Position numbers and translations under genes: made by a program. The notes beneath the pieces are model-generated. The model had not been told where the DNA came from. It was given only the letters and a program-made list of their open reading frames with translations, and did not search any database. Positions 9,013 to 16,199 of a stretch of DNA of 64,000 nt are shown here, piece after piece (the first letter of the stretch is position 1; each line of letters opens with the position of its first letter). Location of the stretch: assembly GCA_002151545.1 (NCBI GenBank), contig CP021237.1, forward strand, positions 1,922,001 through 1,986,000. The letters are read 5' to 3'. Source of the stretch: Sphingobacteriaceae bacterium GW460-11-11-14-LB5. Its GTDB lineage: Bacteria; Bacteroidota; Bacteroidia; Sphingobacteriales; Sphingobacteriaceae.

Positions 9013-9906
9013 TTAGGATTTTTTAAATTTATCAGCAACCATAAGATCTTTTGATCCCGCAGTGTATTTATAAAAACCTTCGCTGGTTTTAACACCTTTT
9101 TTACCTGCTGCAACCATATTTACCAATAACGGACAAGGTGCGTATTTAGGATTACCAAAACCATCGTTTAATACTTTTAAGATGGCCAAACAAACATCCA
9201 GACCAATAAAATCGGCTAATTGTAAGGGACCCATCGGGTGTGCCATTCCGAGTTTCATCACCGTATCGATTTCGTAAACACCTGCAACGCCTTCATATAA
9301 AGTATAAATGGCTTCGTTAATCATCGGCATTAAAATGCGGTTAGCCACAAAACCAGGATAATCATTTACCTCAACCGGAACTTTTTCCAAATTTTGAGAT
9401 AACGTCATAATGGTACTGGTTGTTTCATCACTGGTGGCATAACCCCTGATTACTTCTACCAGTTTCATTACCGGAACGGGGTTCATGAAATGCATCCCGA
9501 TTACCTTATCGCCCCTGTTGGTTACCGCTGCAATCTGGGTAATGGAAATAGAGGAGGTGTTGGAAGCGAGAATAGCATGTGCCGGAGCATAGTCATCTAA
9601 ATCCCTGAAAATCTTCAGTTTTAAGTCTACATTTTCGGTAGCAGCCTCTACAATTAAATCAGCCTGCTGTACGCCATCCTTTGTTGAAGTATAGGTAGTA
9701 ATGTTATTAAGCGTGGTCGCTTTCTGATCTGCTGTTAATGTTCCTTTGGCGACCTGTCTGTCTAGATTTTTGGTAATGGTTTGTATGGCCTTATCCAATG
9801 CATCCTGATTGATGTCGATCAGGTTGACTTGATAATTAAATTGCGCAAAGGTGTGGGCGATGCCATTTCCCATTGTGCCAGATCCTATAACTGCGATTTG
9901 TTTCAT
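9013..9906 (-). CDS. 3-hydroxybutyryl-CoA dehydrogenase family protein
   Basis: This 297-residue NAD(P)-dependent 3-hydroxyacyl-CoA dehydrogenase has the N-terminal Rossmann motif IAVIGSGTMGNGIAHTF. The catalytic region is NTSSISITQIA...GMHFMNPVPVMKLVEVIRG (His of HFMNP). The C-terminal helical domain follows (PGFVANRILMPMINEAI). It interconverts acetoacetyl-CoA and 3-hydroxybutyryl-CoA or acts in beta-oxidation. Length is usual for the short, non-fused form (Hbd/PaaH type). It is preceded on the same strand by pdxH, with a hairpin between them, so it is probably a separate unit. Confidence 0.92.
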   Translation of the reverse strand: MKQIAVIGSGTMGNGIAHTFAQFNYQVNLIDINQDALDKAIQTITKNLDRQVAKGTLTADQKATTLNNITTYTSTKDGVQQADLIVEAATENVDLKLKIFRDLDDYAPAHAILASNTSSISITQIAAVTNRGDKVIGMHFMNPVPVMKLVEVIRGYATSDETTSTIMTLSQNLEKVPVEVNDYPGFVANRILMPMINEAIYTLYEGVAGVYEIDTVMKLGMAHPMGPLQLADFIGLDVCLAILKVLNDGFGNPKYAPCPLLVNMVAAGKKGVKTSEGFYKYTAGSKDLMVADKFKKS

Positions 9907-9950
9907 TTTTTAAGGGATTCTAAAAGGCGAATTTACAAGTAAACGATTAG

Positions 9951-9992
9951 TTAAAATAGAGATTTTGCCGGATAGCCAATCTCTATTTTTTT
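9951..9992. terminator. hairpin terminator between pdxH and the hydroxyacyl-CoA dehydrogenase
   Basis: A perfect 12-bp stem, AAAATAGAGATT (9953-9964) with AATCTCTATTTT (9978-9989), encloses a 13-nt loop. On the minus strand the stem ends in a short T tract, as expected for the end of pdxH. The plus strand has a T7 tract. Confidence 0.65.
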
Positions 9993-10002
9993 ATAGACAA
10001 CC

Positions 10003-10653
10003 TTATGGTGCCAACCTGGTTTTGGTCCAGATTCCTTTAACCTTTTCGAAATTTATTCTGTCGTGCAACCTGTTGCTTCTTCCTTGCCAAAACTCAATTC
10101 TGGTTGGTTTTACGATATAACCACCCCAGTGTGCAGGTTTAGCTACACCTTTATCGGCACTTTTAGCTTTTAATTCTTCAACTTTCTCTTCCAGATAAGC
10201 CCTGTTAGGAATAATCTGGCTTTGAGGAGAAGCTACCGCGCCAATCTGACTATCAACAGGTCTCGTATTGAAATATTCCTCTGAAGTTTCTTTGTCCAGT
10301 TTTTCTACCGTTCCTTCAATTCTAACCTGTCTTTCCAGTTCTGGCCAGAAAAATACCAACGCCGCATATGGATTTCGTTTCAGCTCTTTTCCTTTTGCAC
10401 TCAGGTAATTGGTAAAGAACCTAAATCCATCTGTATCAACACCTTTAAGTAAAACGATACGGGCATCTGGCCTGCCAGCTTTATCGGCCGTCGCTAAGGT
10501 CATTACATTGGGTTCGTATAACTGGGCATCAACTGCGTGCTGAAACCACTTTTTAAACTGGATAACTGGGTCTTGATCAACGTCAGATTCGTCTAGCGAA
10601 GCGCTTTTGTAATCTTGGCGCAGGTTTTGTAGAAATTCATTTGTAACTTGCAT
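10003..10653 (-). CDS. pdxH: pyridoxamine 5'-phosphate oxidase
   Basis: This 216-residue FMN enzyme oxidises pyridoxine/pyridoxamine 5'-phosphate to PLP. Family signatures include MTLATADKAGRPDARIVLLKG, FFTNYLSAKGKELKRNPYAA (FMN-binding loop) and the C-terminal EFWQGRSNRLHDRINF with the conserved WQ...RLHDR that binds the substrate phosphate. Length fits the E. coli enzyme (218). The promoter -7 element ends 5 bases before the ATG, predicting leaderless mRNA. yqgE is divergent. Confidence 0.96.
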   Translation of the reverse strand: MQVTNEFLQNLRQDYKSASLDESDVDQDPVIQFKKWFQHAVDAQLYEPNVMTLATADKAGRPDARIVLLKGVDTDGFRFFTNYLSAKGKELKRNPYAALVFFWPELERQVRIEGTVEKLDKETSEEYFNTRPVDSQIGAVASPQSQIIPNRAYLEEKVEELKAKSADKGVAKPAHWGGYIVKPTRIEFWQGRSNRLHDRINFEKVKGIWTKTRLAP

Positions 10654-10657
10654 TTAA

Positions 10658-10665
10658 CAAAAATA
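10658..10665 (-). promoter_or_regulatory. -7 element TATTTTTG for pdxH
   Basis: An exact TAnnTTTG match. The final G is 5 bases from the A of the pdxH ATG, the same spacing as in ruvB, so a leaderless transcript is predicted. Confidence 0.55.
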
Positions 10666-10699
10666 GGCATCTTTTACGGTGTAACAAATGATTATCATC

Positions 10700-11263
10700 A
10701 TGCTGAACAATATAAAACCAAAAACAGGCCGCTTGCTCATCTCAGAACCTTTTATGGCCGATCCGAATTTTAAAAGATCTGTGGTACTGTTAACCGAACA
10801 TGGCGATGATGGCACTGTGGGGTATATCCTTAACCAGGTAGGAAATCTGATGCTGAACGATGTGATCCAAGATTTGTGGGATGCGAAAAATTACATTTAC
10901 TTTGGCGGACCTGTGGCTGCAGATACCTTACATTTTATCCATAGGAGTTATGATAAATTACAGAGTGGCGAACCCATCGGGAATGGATTGTATTGGGGCG
11001 GGAATTTCGAAACCCTTAAAATCCTCCTAAATACCAACGCCATAAGCGCTGATGAAGTGAAATTTTTTATGGGCTATTCTGGTTGGGATAATGGACAGCT
11101 TGATCGCGAATTAGAGCAGAATGCCTGGATGGTGAGCGATATTTTTAATCCTGATCTCATTTTTAGTAACGATGATGAAAAGCTTTGGCGGGATGTAGTG
11201 GTAAACTTAGGCCCGAAATATGCACATATCAGTAATTTCCCTGCAGACCCGAGTTTGAACTAG
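10700..11263 (+). CDS. YqgE/AlgH family protein
   Basis: The product is 187 residues from ATG 10700; an alternative ATG at 10688 adds 4 residues (MIII). YqgE/AlgH hallmarks are visible: GRLLISEPFMADPNFKRSVV at the N-terminus, HGDDGTVGYILNQ, YFGGPVAADTLHFIH and the late GYSGWDNGQLDREL. It is a small cytoplasmic protein of unknown biochemical function, often called a putative transcriptional regulator although it has no recognisable DNA-binding motif. It is divergent from pdxH. Confidence 0.92.
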   Translation: MLNNIKPKTGRLLISEPFMADPNFKRSVVLLTEHGDDGTVGYILNQVGNLMLNDVIQDLWDAKNYIYFGGPVAADTLHFIHRSYDKLQSGEPIGNGLYWGGNFETLKILLNTNAISADEVKFFMGYSGWDNGQLDRELEQNAWMVSDIFNPDLIFSNDDEKLWRDVVVNLGPKYAHISNFPADPSLN

Positions 11264-11312
11264 TCAGTTTTCAGTTTGCAATTTTCAGTTAATAGTTAAG
11301 TAAATATGTGGT

Positions 11313-11358
11313 TTATTTAAAATAAAACGATAAATATTTATTGTTTTATTTTAAATAA
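11313..11358. promoter_or_regulatory. 46-bp near-perfect palindrome over the DUF2975/HTH promoter
   Basis: The two 23-base arms around the centre at 11335/11336 pair at every position except one (11329/11342). The element covers the TTG -33 box (11341-11343) and part of the spacer of the promoter below. It is almost pure A+T. It is probably the operator for the HTH regulator encoded by the operon. A hairpin terminator for yqgE is the alternative, but the long spacing from yqgE and lack of GC make that weaker. Confidence 0.6.
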
Positions 11359-11371
11359 TATTTTATGTTTG
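11341..11371 (+). promoter_or_regulatory. promoter of the DUF2975-HTH operon
   Basis: TTG at 11341-11343, a 20-base spacer, and TATGTTTG at 11364-11371 match the Bacteroidota TTG-N19-21-TAnnTTTG promoter. The predicted start near 11376 leaves a leader of about 20 bases before ATG 11395, which excludes the longer frame that opens at 11365. Confidence 0.7.
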
Positions 11372-11394
11372 TTTCGTATTTAAATTTATTAACT

Positions 11395-12051
11395 ATGAAA
11401 CTCTCAGAAAGTAAGGTAATTAAAGCGCTGAATGGTTTTGCCAGTTTTGCCTTGGTTTTATATATCATCATTTTAATCGTTTCTGTATTCAATTCTGGAG
11501 TGCCAAGTGCTACTAAAGGAATAAAATGGTACACTGTATTCAATGTAAAGGCAGAAAAAAAGGTTGAAAAGGGGACAGTCTCTGTTGACGACAGTTTAAA
11601 TAATTGGTTTAATAGAGGATTCCTTGTAAGCGAAACAAAAATGTCATCAATATCTTTGCGTTTTAAATCTTATTCCGACTTATTTTCATTTTCGGCCATT
11701 ATTTTTCAATTAGTTTATCTCTGCTATTTCTTGTGTATAGGCTTTTTAATCCTGCTAATTAAACGGTTTTTTAAATCACTTACCAAAGACGAGGTTTTTA
11801 CCAGAAAAAATGTTTCAATTATAATATACAGCGGCGTGGTATTGATGTTATTACCCTTTTTACGATGGATGACACAAGAACTTTTAATTAATTGTATCAA
11901 CAGATTAAAACTTAATGATTCGGGTTACGATATTAGTAATGGTGTAGGTTTTTTTGGGACCGAAACACTTATCGGACTGGTGTTATTGGCATTTGGCCTT
12001 GCTTTCAAAGTTGGCGTTGATATCAAACAAGAAAACGAATCATTCGTATAA
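11395..12051 (+). CDS. DUF2975 membrane protein
   Basis: This 218-residue integral membrane protein has four predicted helices: about residues 15-35 (FASFALVLYIIILIVSVF), 100-125 (YLCYFLCIGFLILLI), 140-158 (IIIYSGVVLMLLPFL) and 185-205 (LIGLVLLAFGLAFKVGV). An extracytoplasmic stretch lies between helices 1 and 2. The order and the closely following small HTH gene match the DUF2975-YozG pair common in Firmicutes and Bacteroidota, in which the membrane protein may sense a signal for, or be controlled by, the regulator. The function is not established. Confidence 0.8.
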   Translation: MKLSESKVIKALNGFASFALVLYIIILIVSVFNSGVPSATKGIKWYTVFNVKAEKKVEKGTVSVDDSLNNWFNRGFLVSETKMSSISLRFKSYSDLFSFSAIIFQLVYLCYFLCIGFLILLIKRFFKSLTKDEVFTRKNVSIIIYSGVVLMLLPFLRWMTQELLINCINRLKLNDSGYDISNGVGFFGTETLIGLVLLAFGLAFKVGVDIKQENESFV

Positions 12052-12060
12052 ACCTAAATT

Positions 12061-12261
12061 ATGCCAATAATTATAAATTTAGATGTGATGCTGGCCAAAC
12101 GAAAAATGTCGTTAACTGAGCTCTCAGAAAAGGTAGGTTTAACGATTGTAAACCTCTCCATATTAAAAACGGGTAAGGCAAAAGGTGTGAGGTTTGATAC
12201 GCTGGAAGCGATTTGTAAAGTTTTAGATTGCAAACCAGGCGATATTATTGATATGGAATAA
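12061..12261 (+). CDS. small XRE-type HTH regulator (YozG-like)
   Basis: This 66-residue single-domain helix-turn-helix protein (MLAKRKMSLTELSEKVGLT, LETFCKVL-like final helix LEAICKVLDCKPGDIIDME) starts 9 bases after the DUF2975 stop. It is Cro/C1-like, consistent with a dimer binding a palindrome. The large palindrome at 11313-11358 is the obvious candidate operator, so the pair is probably autoregulated. Confidence 0.88.
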   Translation: MPIIINLDVMLAKRKMSLTELSEKVGLTIVNLSILKTGKAKGVRFDTLEAICKVLDCKPGDIIDME

Positions 12262-12289
12262 AAAGCAAGGGATGTAAGTTATATTAAGC

Positions 12290-12386
12290 CGTCATCTCGA
12301 CTGAAGTGCAACGAAACGGAGAGATCTATCTGGAATATCTCTCTAGTTAGATTTCTCGACTCCGTTGCACTCCGCTCGAAATGACG
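12290..12386. repeat. dispersed palindromic repeat, family A copy 1
   Basis: The ends CGTCATCTCGACTGAAGTGC and CTCGAAATGACG are complementary, with an internal GCAACGAAACGGAG / CTCCGTTGC pair. It lies between the convergent ends of the HTH gene and purE. Other copies are at 19333, 35679 and 41210. Confidence 0.85.
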
Positions 12387-12411
12387 AACTCTTGAGTTTA
12401 GTTATTGCCGT

Positions 12412-12936
12412 TTAGGACTCCAGACTATCTGCGCTTTCTTCAACTTTTTTTCTTAACTCATCTTTATAAGCCTGCATTTTAAGGGTTAAAGATTCATCAG
12501 CAGTAGCTAAAATCTGCGTAGCCAATAAACCAGCATTTTTAGCAGCGTTTAAAGCTACTGTAGCCACCGGAATGCCATTTGGCATTTGTAAGATAGATAA
12601 AATACTGTCCCAGCCATCAATAGAATTTGATGATTTAACCGGAACACCGATTACCGGTAATGTAGTAATAGAAGCGACCATGCCTGGCAAGTGAGCAGCA
12701 CCACCGGCACCGGCTATAATTACCTTTAGGCCACGGCCTTGTGCTTCTTTAGCATAGTTAAACATACGTTCTGGCGTTCTGTGGGCAGAAACAACCGTAA
12801 TCTCATAGTTTATTCCAAATTCTTTTAATACATCAGCAGCATCTTGCATAACAGGTAAATCTGATTTGCTTCCCATTATAATTCCTACCAATGCCCCTAA
12901 ATCCCCTGAAGGAGACTTTGAATTTCCAGCGTTCAT
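12412..12936 (-). CDS. purE: N5-carboxyaminoimidazole ribonucleotide mutase PurE
   Basis: The 174-residue class I PurE converts N5-CAIR to CAIR in purine synthesis. Motifs are [18 protein letters not shown] (substrate phosphate loop), [13 protein letters not shown] and [16 protein letters not shown]. The N-terminal residues KSPSGDLGA before the conserved [10 protein letters not shown] are encoded by a dispersed repeat (12893-12919), an unusual in-frame extension. It follows purK on the same strand with a 97-base gap containing an inverted second copy of that repeat. Confidence 0.96.
   Translation of the reverse strand: MNAGNSKSPSGDLGALVGIIMGSKSDLPVMQDAADVLKEFGINYEITVVSAHRTPERMFNYAKEAQGRGLKVIIAGAGGAAHLPGMVASITTLPVIGVPVKSSNSIDGWDSILSILQMPNGIPVATVALNAAKNAGLLATQILATADESLTLKMQAYKDELRKKVEESADSLES
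12893..12919 (-). repeat. dispersed repeat copy inside the purE 5' coding region
   Basis: Read on the minus strand it contains CTCCTTCAGGGGATTTAGGG, the same kind of CCCTTCAGGGG element as at 13007-13036 but in inverted orientation. It encodes residues 7-15 of PurE in frame. Confidence 0.65.
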
Positions 12937-13006
12937 ATATATCGTTTAATCTTTATTTATATTTTGTAGTGCTCTTTTAAGCATTTTGCATTTCCACCCT
13001 GCTTTT

Positions 13007-13036
13007 AGTTCCCCCTTCAGGAGGCTAGGGGGCTTA
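13007..13036 (+). repeat. dispersed repeat copy overlapping the purK stop codon
   Basis: On the plus strand it reads CCCCCTTCAGGAGGCTAGGG with AGTT and GGCTTA flanks. The purK TAA stop (13034-13036, minus strand) is the terminal triplet of the element. Together with 12893-12919 it forms an imperfect inverted pair flanking the purE start. Confidence 0.65.
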
Positions 13037-14173
13037 TGCAATTACTTTTAATGTTTTTTGTACAAACCGTGCTTTTTCAATGGCTTTGTCCCTGTCAATA
13101 TCTACTATGGTGACGTGTCCCATCTTGCGGAAAGGTTTAGTGTATTTTTTGCCGTATAAATGAACATAAACACCATCAATGCCTAATGTTTTCTCCAGAT
13201 TTTCATATTTAGCTACCCCCTCAAAACCTTTTTCACCAAGAAGATTGATCATAATGGCATTGGTAATGCTGCTGGTGTCGCCTAGCGGTAAGTTATAAAT
13301 AGATCGTAAATGTTGTTCGAACTGAGAAACATAATTGCCTTCTATGGTTTGATGACCGCTGTTGTGCGGGCGGGGAGCAACCTCGTTAACCAATAATTCG
13401 CCATCTTTACATACAAACATTTCTACCGCTAAAATTCCGGTAATGTTCATCGCCGAAGCAATATTTTTGGCAATGTTCTCGGCTTTTTGCTGTAAGCTTT
13501 CGGCAAAAGTAGATGGCGAAATCAGAAACTCCACCAAATTGGCTTCCGGATTGAATTCCATTTCTACCATTGGGAAAGTTTTTACATCACCATTGGCATT
13601 ACGGGCAACAATTACCGCTACTTCTTTTTCGAAATCGACCAGTTTTTCAATAATACAAGGTGCATCAAAAGCTTTGTCCAGATCGGCAGCACTGTTGATT
13701 TTCATTACCCCCTTGCCATCGTAACCATCTTTCCGCAGTTTCAAAATATATGGAAAAGGGAAATTACTGTTTTCCATATCTTCCCTCGTATTTACAATCT
13801 GGAAAGGAGAGGTTGGGATATCGTTTTCTTTGAAAAACTGTTTCTGGACCCCTTTATCCTGGATTAAACGGATTACTCTCGATTGCGGGAACACTTTTTT
13901 ACCTTCTTTTTCTAGTTGTTCAAGCGCATCGATATTTACTTTTTCAATTTCAATCGTAATGATGTCGGCTTTCTTTCCGAAGTTGTAAACGGTATCAAAA
14001 TCGGTAATCGAGCCATTTTCGAAGTAATTGGAAATGTGTTTGCAGGGAGCATCAGGATCTGGGTCTAAAACTAATGTAGTTACATTGTAATTGATTGCTT
14101 GTTGAATGAGCATTCTGCCCAATTGTCCGCCACCTAAAATACCTAATTTTAATTCGCTAATCTGTTTTGCCAT
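13034..14173 (-). CDS. purK: 5-(carboxyamino)imidazole ribonucleotide synthase PurK
   Basis: This 379-residue ATP-grasp enzyme makes N5-CAIR from AIR, bicarbonate and ATP and feeds PurE. Motifs are KLGILGGGQLGRMLIQQ, PYILKLRKDGYDGKGVMKIN (ATP-grasp lysine/glycine loop), EVAVIVARN and LLVNEVAPRPHNSGHQTIE (metal-binding Glu/Asn). The start is ATG 14171-14173. The longer frame from 14203 begins with TTG inside a -7 element and is rejected. Promoter: TACTTTTG at 14201-14208 (minus). Confidence 0.96.
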   Translation of the reverse strand: MAKQISELKLGILGGGQLGRMLIQQAINYNVTTLVLDPDPDAPCKHISNYFENGSITDFDTVYNFGKKADIITIEIEKVNIDALEQLEKEGKKVFPQSRVIRLIQDKGVQKQFFKENDIPTSPFQIVNTREDMENSNFPFPYILKLRKDGYDGKGVMKINSAADLDKAFDAPCIIEKLVDFEKEVAVIVARNANGDVKTFPMVEMEFNPEANLVEFLISPSTFAESLQQKAENIAKNIASAMNITGILAVEMFVCKDGELLVNEVAPRPHNSGHQTIEGNYVSQFEQHLRSIYNLPLGDTSSITNAIMINLLGEKGFEGVAKYENLEKTLGIDGVYVHLYGKKYTKPFRKMGHVTIVDIDRDKAIEKARFVQKTLKVIA

Positions 14174-14208
14174 GCGCTTGAAAATAATGCTACTTTTGTG
14201 CAAAAGTA
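14167..14208. promoter_or_regulatory. face-to-face divergent promoter (purK and flavoprotein)
   Basis: TACTTTTGTGCAAAAGTA (14191-14208) contains TACTTTTG on the plus strand and TACTTTTG on the minus strand, separated by two bases. On the plus strand a TTG at 14167-14169 sits 21 bases upstream, completing a good promoter. No clear -33 is seen for the minus side. Predicted starts (about 14203 plus, 14196 minus) give transcripts whose 5' ends overlap by a few bases. Confidence 0.65.
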
Positions 14209-14227
14209 ACCATAATAAATTTTATTG

Positions 14228-15418
14228 ATGAATGCTGATGCAATAATTATTGGTGCAGGTGCTTGCGGATTGATGTGTGCGGTGCAGGCAGGCTATCTGG
14301 GTAAGAAAGTAATTGTGCTCGAAAAAAATGAAAAACCTGGTGCCAAAATTTTAATTTCAGGTGGAGGCCGCTGCAATTATACCAACCAATTTGCATCAGC
14401 TGAGCATTTTATATCGGCAAATCCACATTTTATCAAATCTGCCTTTACGCAGTGGACGGTTGATGATACCATTAGCTTTTTTGAAACTTATGGCATAACA
14501 GGTAAAGAAAAAACTTTAGGCCAATTATTTCCTGATGATAAAAATGCGAAAGATGTTGTTGAGGTTTTTACCTCCATTTGCGAAGATTTCGGACAGGAAA
14601 TCAGGTGTAATGCCGATGTAAAGGGTATCGAAATATTGCCTGAAGGGTTTAAAGTAAGTTATGAGAAAAACGGAAAAACAATTGTTCTAACTGCAGAAAA
14701 ACTGGTGATTACCACTGGTGGTTTACCCATTCCAAAAATGGGTGCAACCGACTTTGCCTTACGCTTTGCCAGAAAACACCACTTAAAAATCATTGAAACG
14801 GCTCCCGCTTTAGTTCCATTAACCATTACCGGAAAAGATGAAGAGTGGTTCGCACAGCTTTCGGGTAATTCTGTTTTTTGCGAAGTAAGCAATGATGAAA
14901 TTTCGTTCGAAGAAAATATCCTCTTTACACATTGGGGATTAAGCGGCCCGGCTATTCTGCAGATTTCTTCTTTTTGGAGGAGGGGCGAGACGATTAATCT
15001 AAATCTGCTGCCACACCAGAATGTGCTTACCTTATTGGATGAGGAAAGAAAAAATAATGGTAAAACACTACTGTCGACATTGCTGAACAGGATTTATACC
15101 AAAAAGTTTACCGATGCATTAGGTAAGTTTTTGCCTTTAAGCAAGCCTGTGGCTGCATTAACAAAGGCTGAGATCGATTTAATTGAACAGACGGTCCACC
15201 ATTTTAAAGTTAAACCTGCTGGCGATAAAGGTTATGATAAAGCGGAGGTAATGCGTGGTGGGATTGATACCAATGAGATATCTTCTAAAACTTTGGAGTG
15301 CAAAAAGATTCCAAACCTGTTTTTTGGTGGCGAATGTTTAGATGTTACTGGTTGGCTGGGCGGGTATAATTTTCAGTGGGCCTGGGCCAGTGGTTTTGTA
15401 ATCGCACAAAATATTTAG
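14228..15418 (+). CDS. NAD(P)/FAD-dependent oxidoreductase (HI0933/YhiN family)
   Basis: The 396-residue flavoprotein has the dinucleotide-binding motif DAIIIGAGACGLMCAVQAG at residues 4-22. ISGGGRCNYTNQF, the HI0933 signature, follows at about 44-57. TTGGLPIPKMGATDFALRFA and the C-terminal FFGGECLDVTGWLGGYNFQW are also conserved in the family. It has no firmly established substrate. The start is ATG 14228; the preceding TTG at 14225 is not needed. It is driven from the symmetric promoter shared with purK. Confidence 0.92.
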   Translation: MNADAIIIGAGACGLMCAVQAGYLGKKVIVLEKNEKPGAKILISGGGRCNYTNQFASAEHFISANPHFIKSAFTQWTVDDTISFFETYGITGKEKTLGQLFPDDKNAKDVVEVFTSICEDFGQEIRCNADVKGIEILPEGFKVSYEKNGKTIVLTAEKLVITTGGLPIPKMGATDFALRFARKHHLKIIETAPALVPLTITGKDEEWFAQLSGNSVFCEVSNDEISFEENILFTHWGLSGPAILQISSFWRRGETINLNLLPHQNVLTLLDEERKNNGKTLLSTLLNRIYTKKFTDALGKFLPLSKPVAALTKAEIDLIEQTVHHFKVKPAGDKGYDKAEVMRGGIDTNEISSKTLECKKIPNLFFGGECLDVTGWLGGYNFQWAWASGFVIAQNI

Positions 15419-15439
15419 TTTGTAAATATTAATTAAAGG

Positions 15440-15610
15440 TGGTCAATAATATTTTGAAAATGAGCGGCTGTAATACTTCGGATATTGCAGCCCTGCTATC
15501 CCTTCAAGTCCTCACTCATGCTTCGCTCCGGGCTTTTCGTTCTATCAGGTTTATTTAACCCGAAACAGTGGTTCTTCGGCGAAAGGCTAAGGGTATAAAA
15601 CCTGTCCCTT
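15440..15610 (+). repeat. dispersed intergenic repeat, family E copy 1
   Basis: This non-coding stretch shares GGTTTATTTAAC and the nearby (A)CAGTGGTTCTT / ACTGTGGTTCTT block, in the same order, with the reverse complement of 27636-27765. The two are probably copies of one dispersed element. Boundaries are approximate. Confidence 0.5.
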
Positions 15611-15631
15611 AAAACTTATCATTAAATTTAG

Positions 15632-15639
15632 TAAATTTG
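15632..15639 (+). promoter_or_regulatory. -7 element TAAATTTG for the DUF433/DUF5615 pair
   Basis: An exact TAnnTTTG match ending 8 bases before ATG 15647, so the leader would be 4 bases or less. No TTG -33 box is visible. Confidence 0.5.
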
Positions 15640-15646
15640 ATATGTT

Positions 15647-15889
15647 ATGGAATCATTAAAAGATATTATATCAACTAACGCAGAGGTGTTAGGGGGGCTA
15701 CCTGTTTTTGCAGGCACAAGAGTTCCCGTTGAAACCTTATTTTTCCATGTAGAGAAAGGAATCACTATCGATGAATTTTTAGAGGATTTTCCAAGTGTAT
15801 CTAAGAAACAGGTAATTCGTGTGTTAGAAGTTGCGAACAAATTAATAACCTCAGGTCATATAGATAAAATGTATGAAATTGCTTCTTGA
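15647..15889 (+). CDS. DUF433 antitoxin-like protein
   Basis: This 80-residue DUF433 protein contains the family segment GGLPVFAGTRVPVETLFFHV, then a helical region (IDEFLEDFPSVSKKQVIRVL) that forms an HTH-like fold. It overlaps the next gene by 17 bases. DUF433 genes are regularly paired with DUF5615 PIN-like genes and are predicted to be the antitoxin and autorepressor of a VapBC-like module. Confidence 0.9.
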   Translation: MESLKDIISTNAEVLGGLPVFAGTRVPVETLFFHVEKGITIDEFLEDFPSVSKKQVIRVLEVANKLITSGHIDKMYEIAS

Positions 15890-16199
15890 TGAAAATCTTC
15901 CTAAAAGATTAAAAGAACATTTTATCGAACATGAAATTTATACTGTTAGAGACAAGGGATGGAATGGAGTTAAGAATGGTGAGTTGCTGAAGTTAATGAT
16001 TGCTGATGACTTTCAGGTATTGATCACATTTGATAAAAATCTGCAATATCAACAGAATTTTGCAAAGTATACCTTACCTATCATTGTGTTAAATGCATTA
16101 GACAATACATATCTAACCCTAAAGGAATTGGTACCCCAAACCTTATTATTGTTAAAATCCAATCTAAAAGCAGGCGCTAACATAGTTACTTACAAATAA
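15873..16199 (+). CDS. DUF5615 PIN-like toxin candidate
   Basis: This 108-residue DUF5615 protein starts MKLLLDENLPKRLKEHF, where DEN supplies the first acidic residue of a PIN-like site. VLITFDKNLQYQQNF carries the later conserved Asp. Such proteins are predicted RNases. Together with the overlapping DUF433 gene it forms a two-gene toxin-antitoxin-like unit. Its last 10 bases overlap the 3' end of the convergent secreted-protein gene. Confidence 0.88.
   Translation: MKLLLDENLPKRLKEHFIEHEIYTVRDKGWNGVKNGELLKLMIADDFQVLITFDKNLQYQQNFAKYTLPIIVLNALDNTYLTLKELVPQTLLLLKSNLKAGANIVTYK

Noticed and set aside
11365..11394. Extended N-terminus of the DUF2975 protein
   Set aside because: The extra codons overlap TATGTTTG, the -7 element of a well-spaced promoter; ATG 11395 follows at a sensible distance.
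14174..14203. PurK start at TTG 14203
   Set aside because: That TTG is the last part of the minus-strand -7 element; ATG 14173 gives the usual PurK N-terminus.
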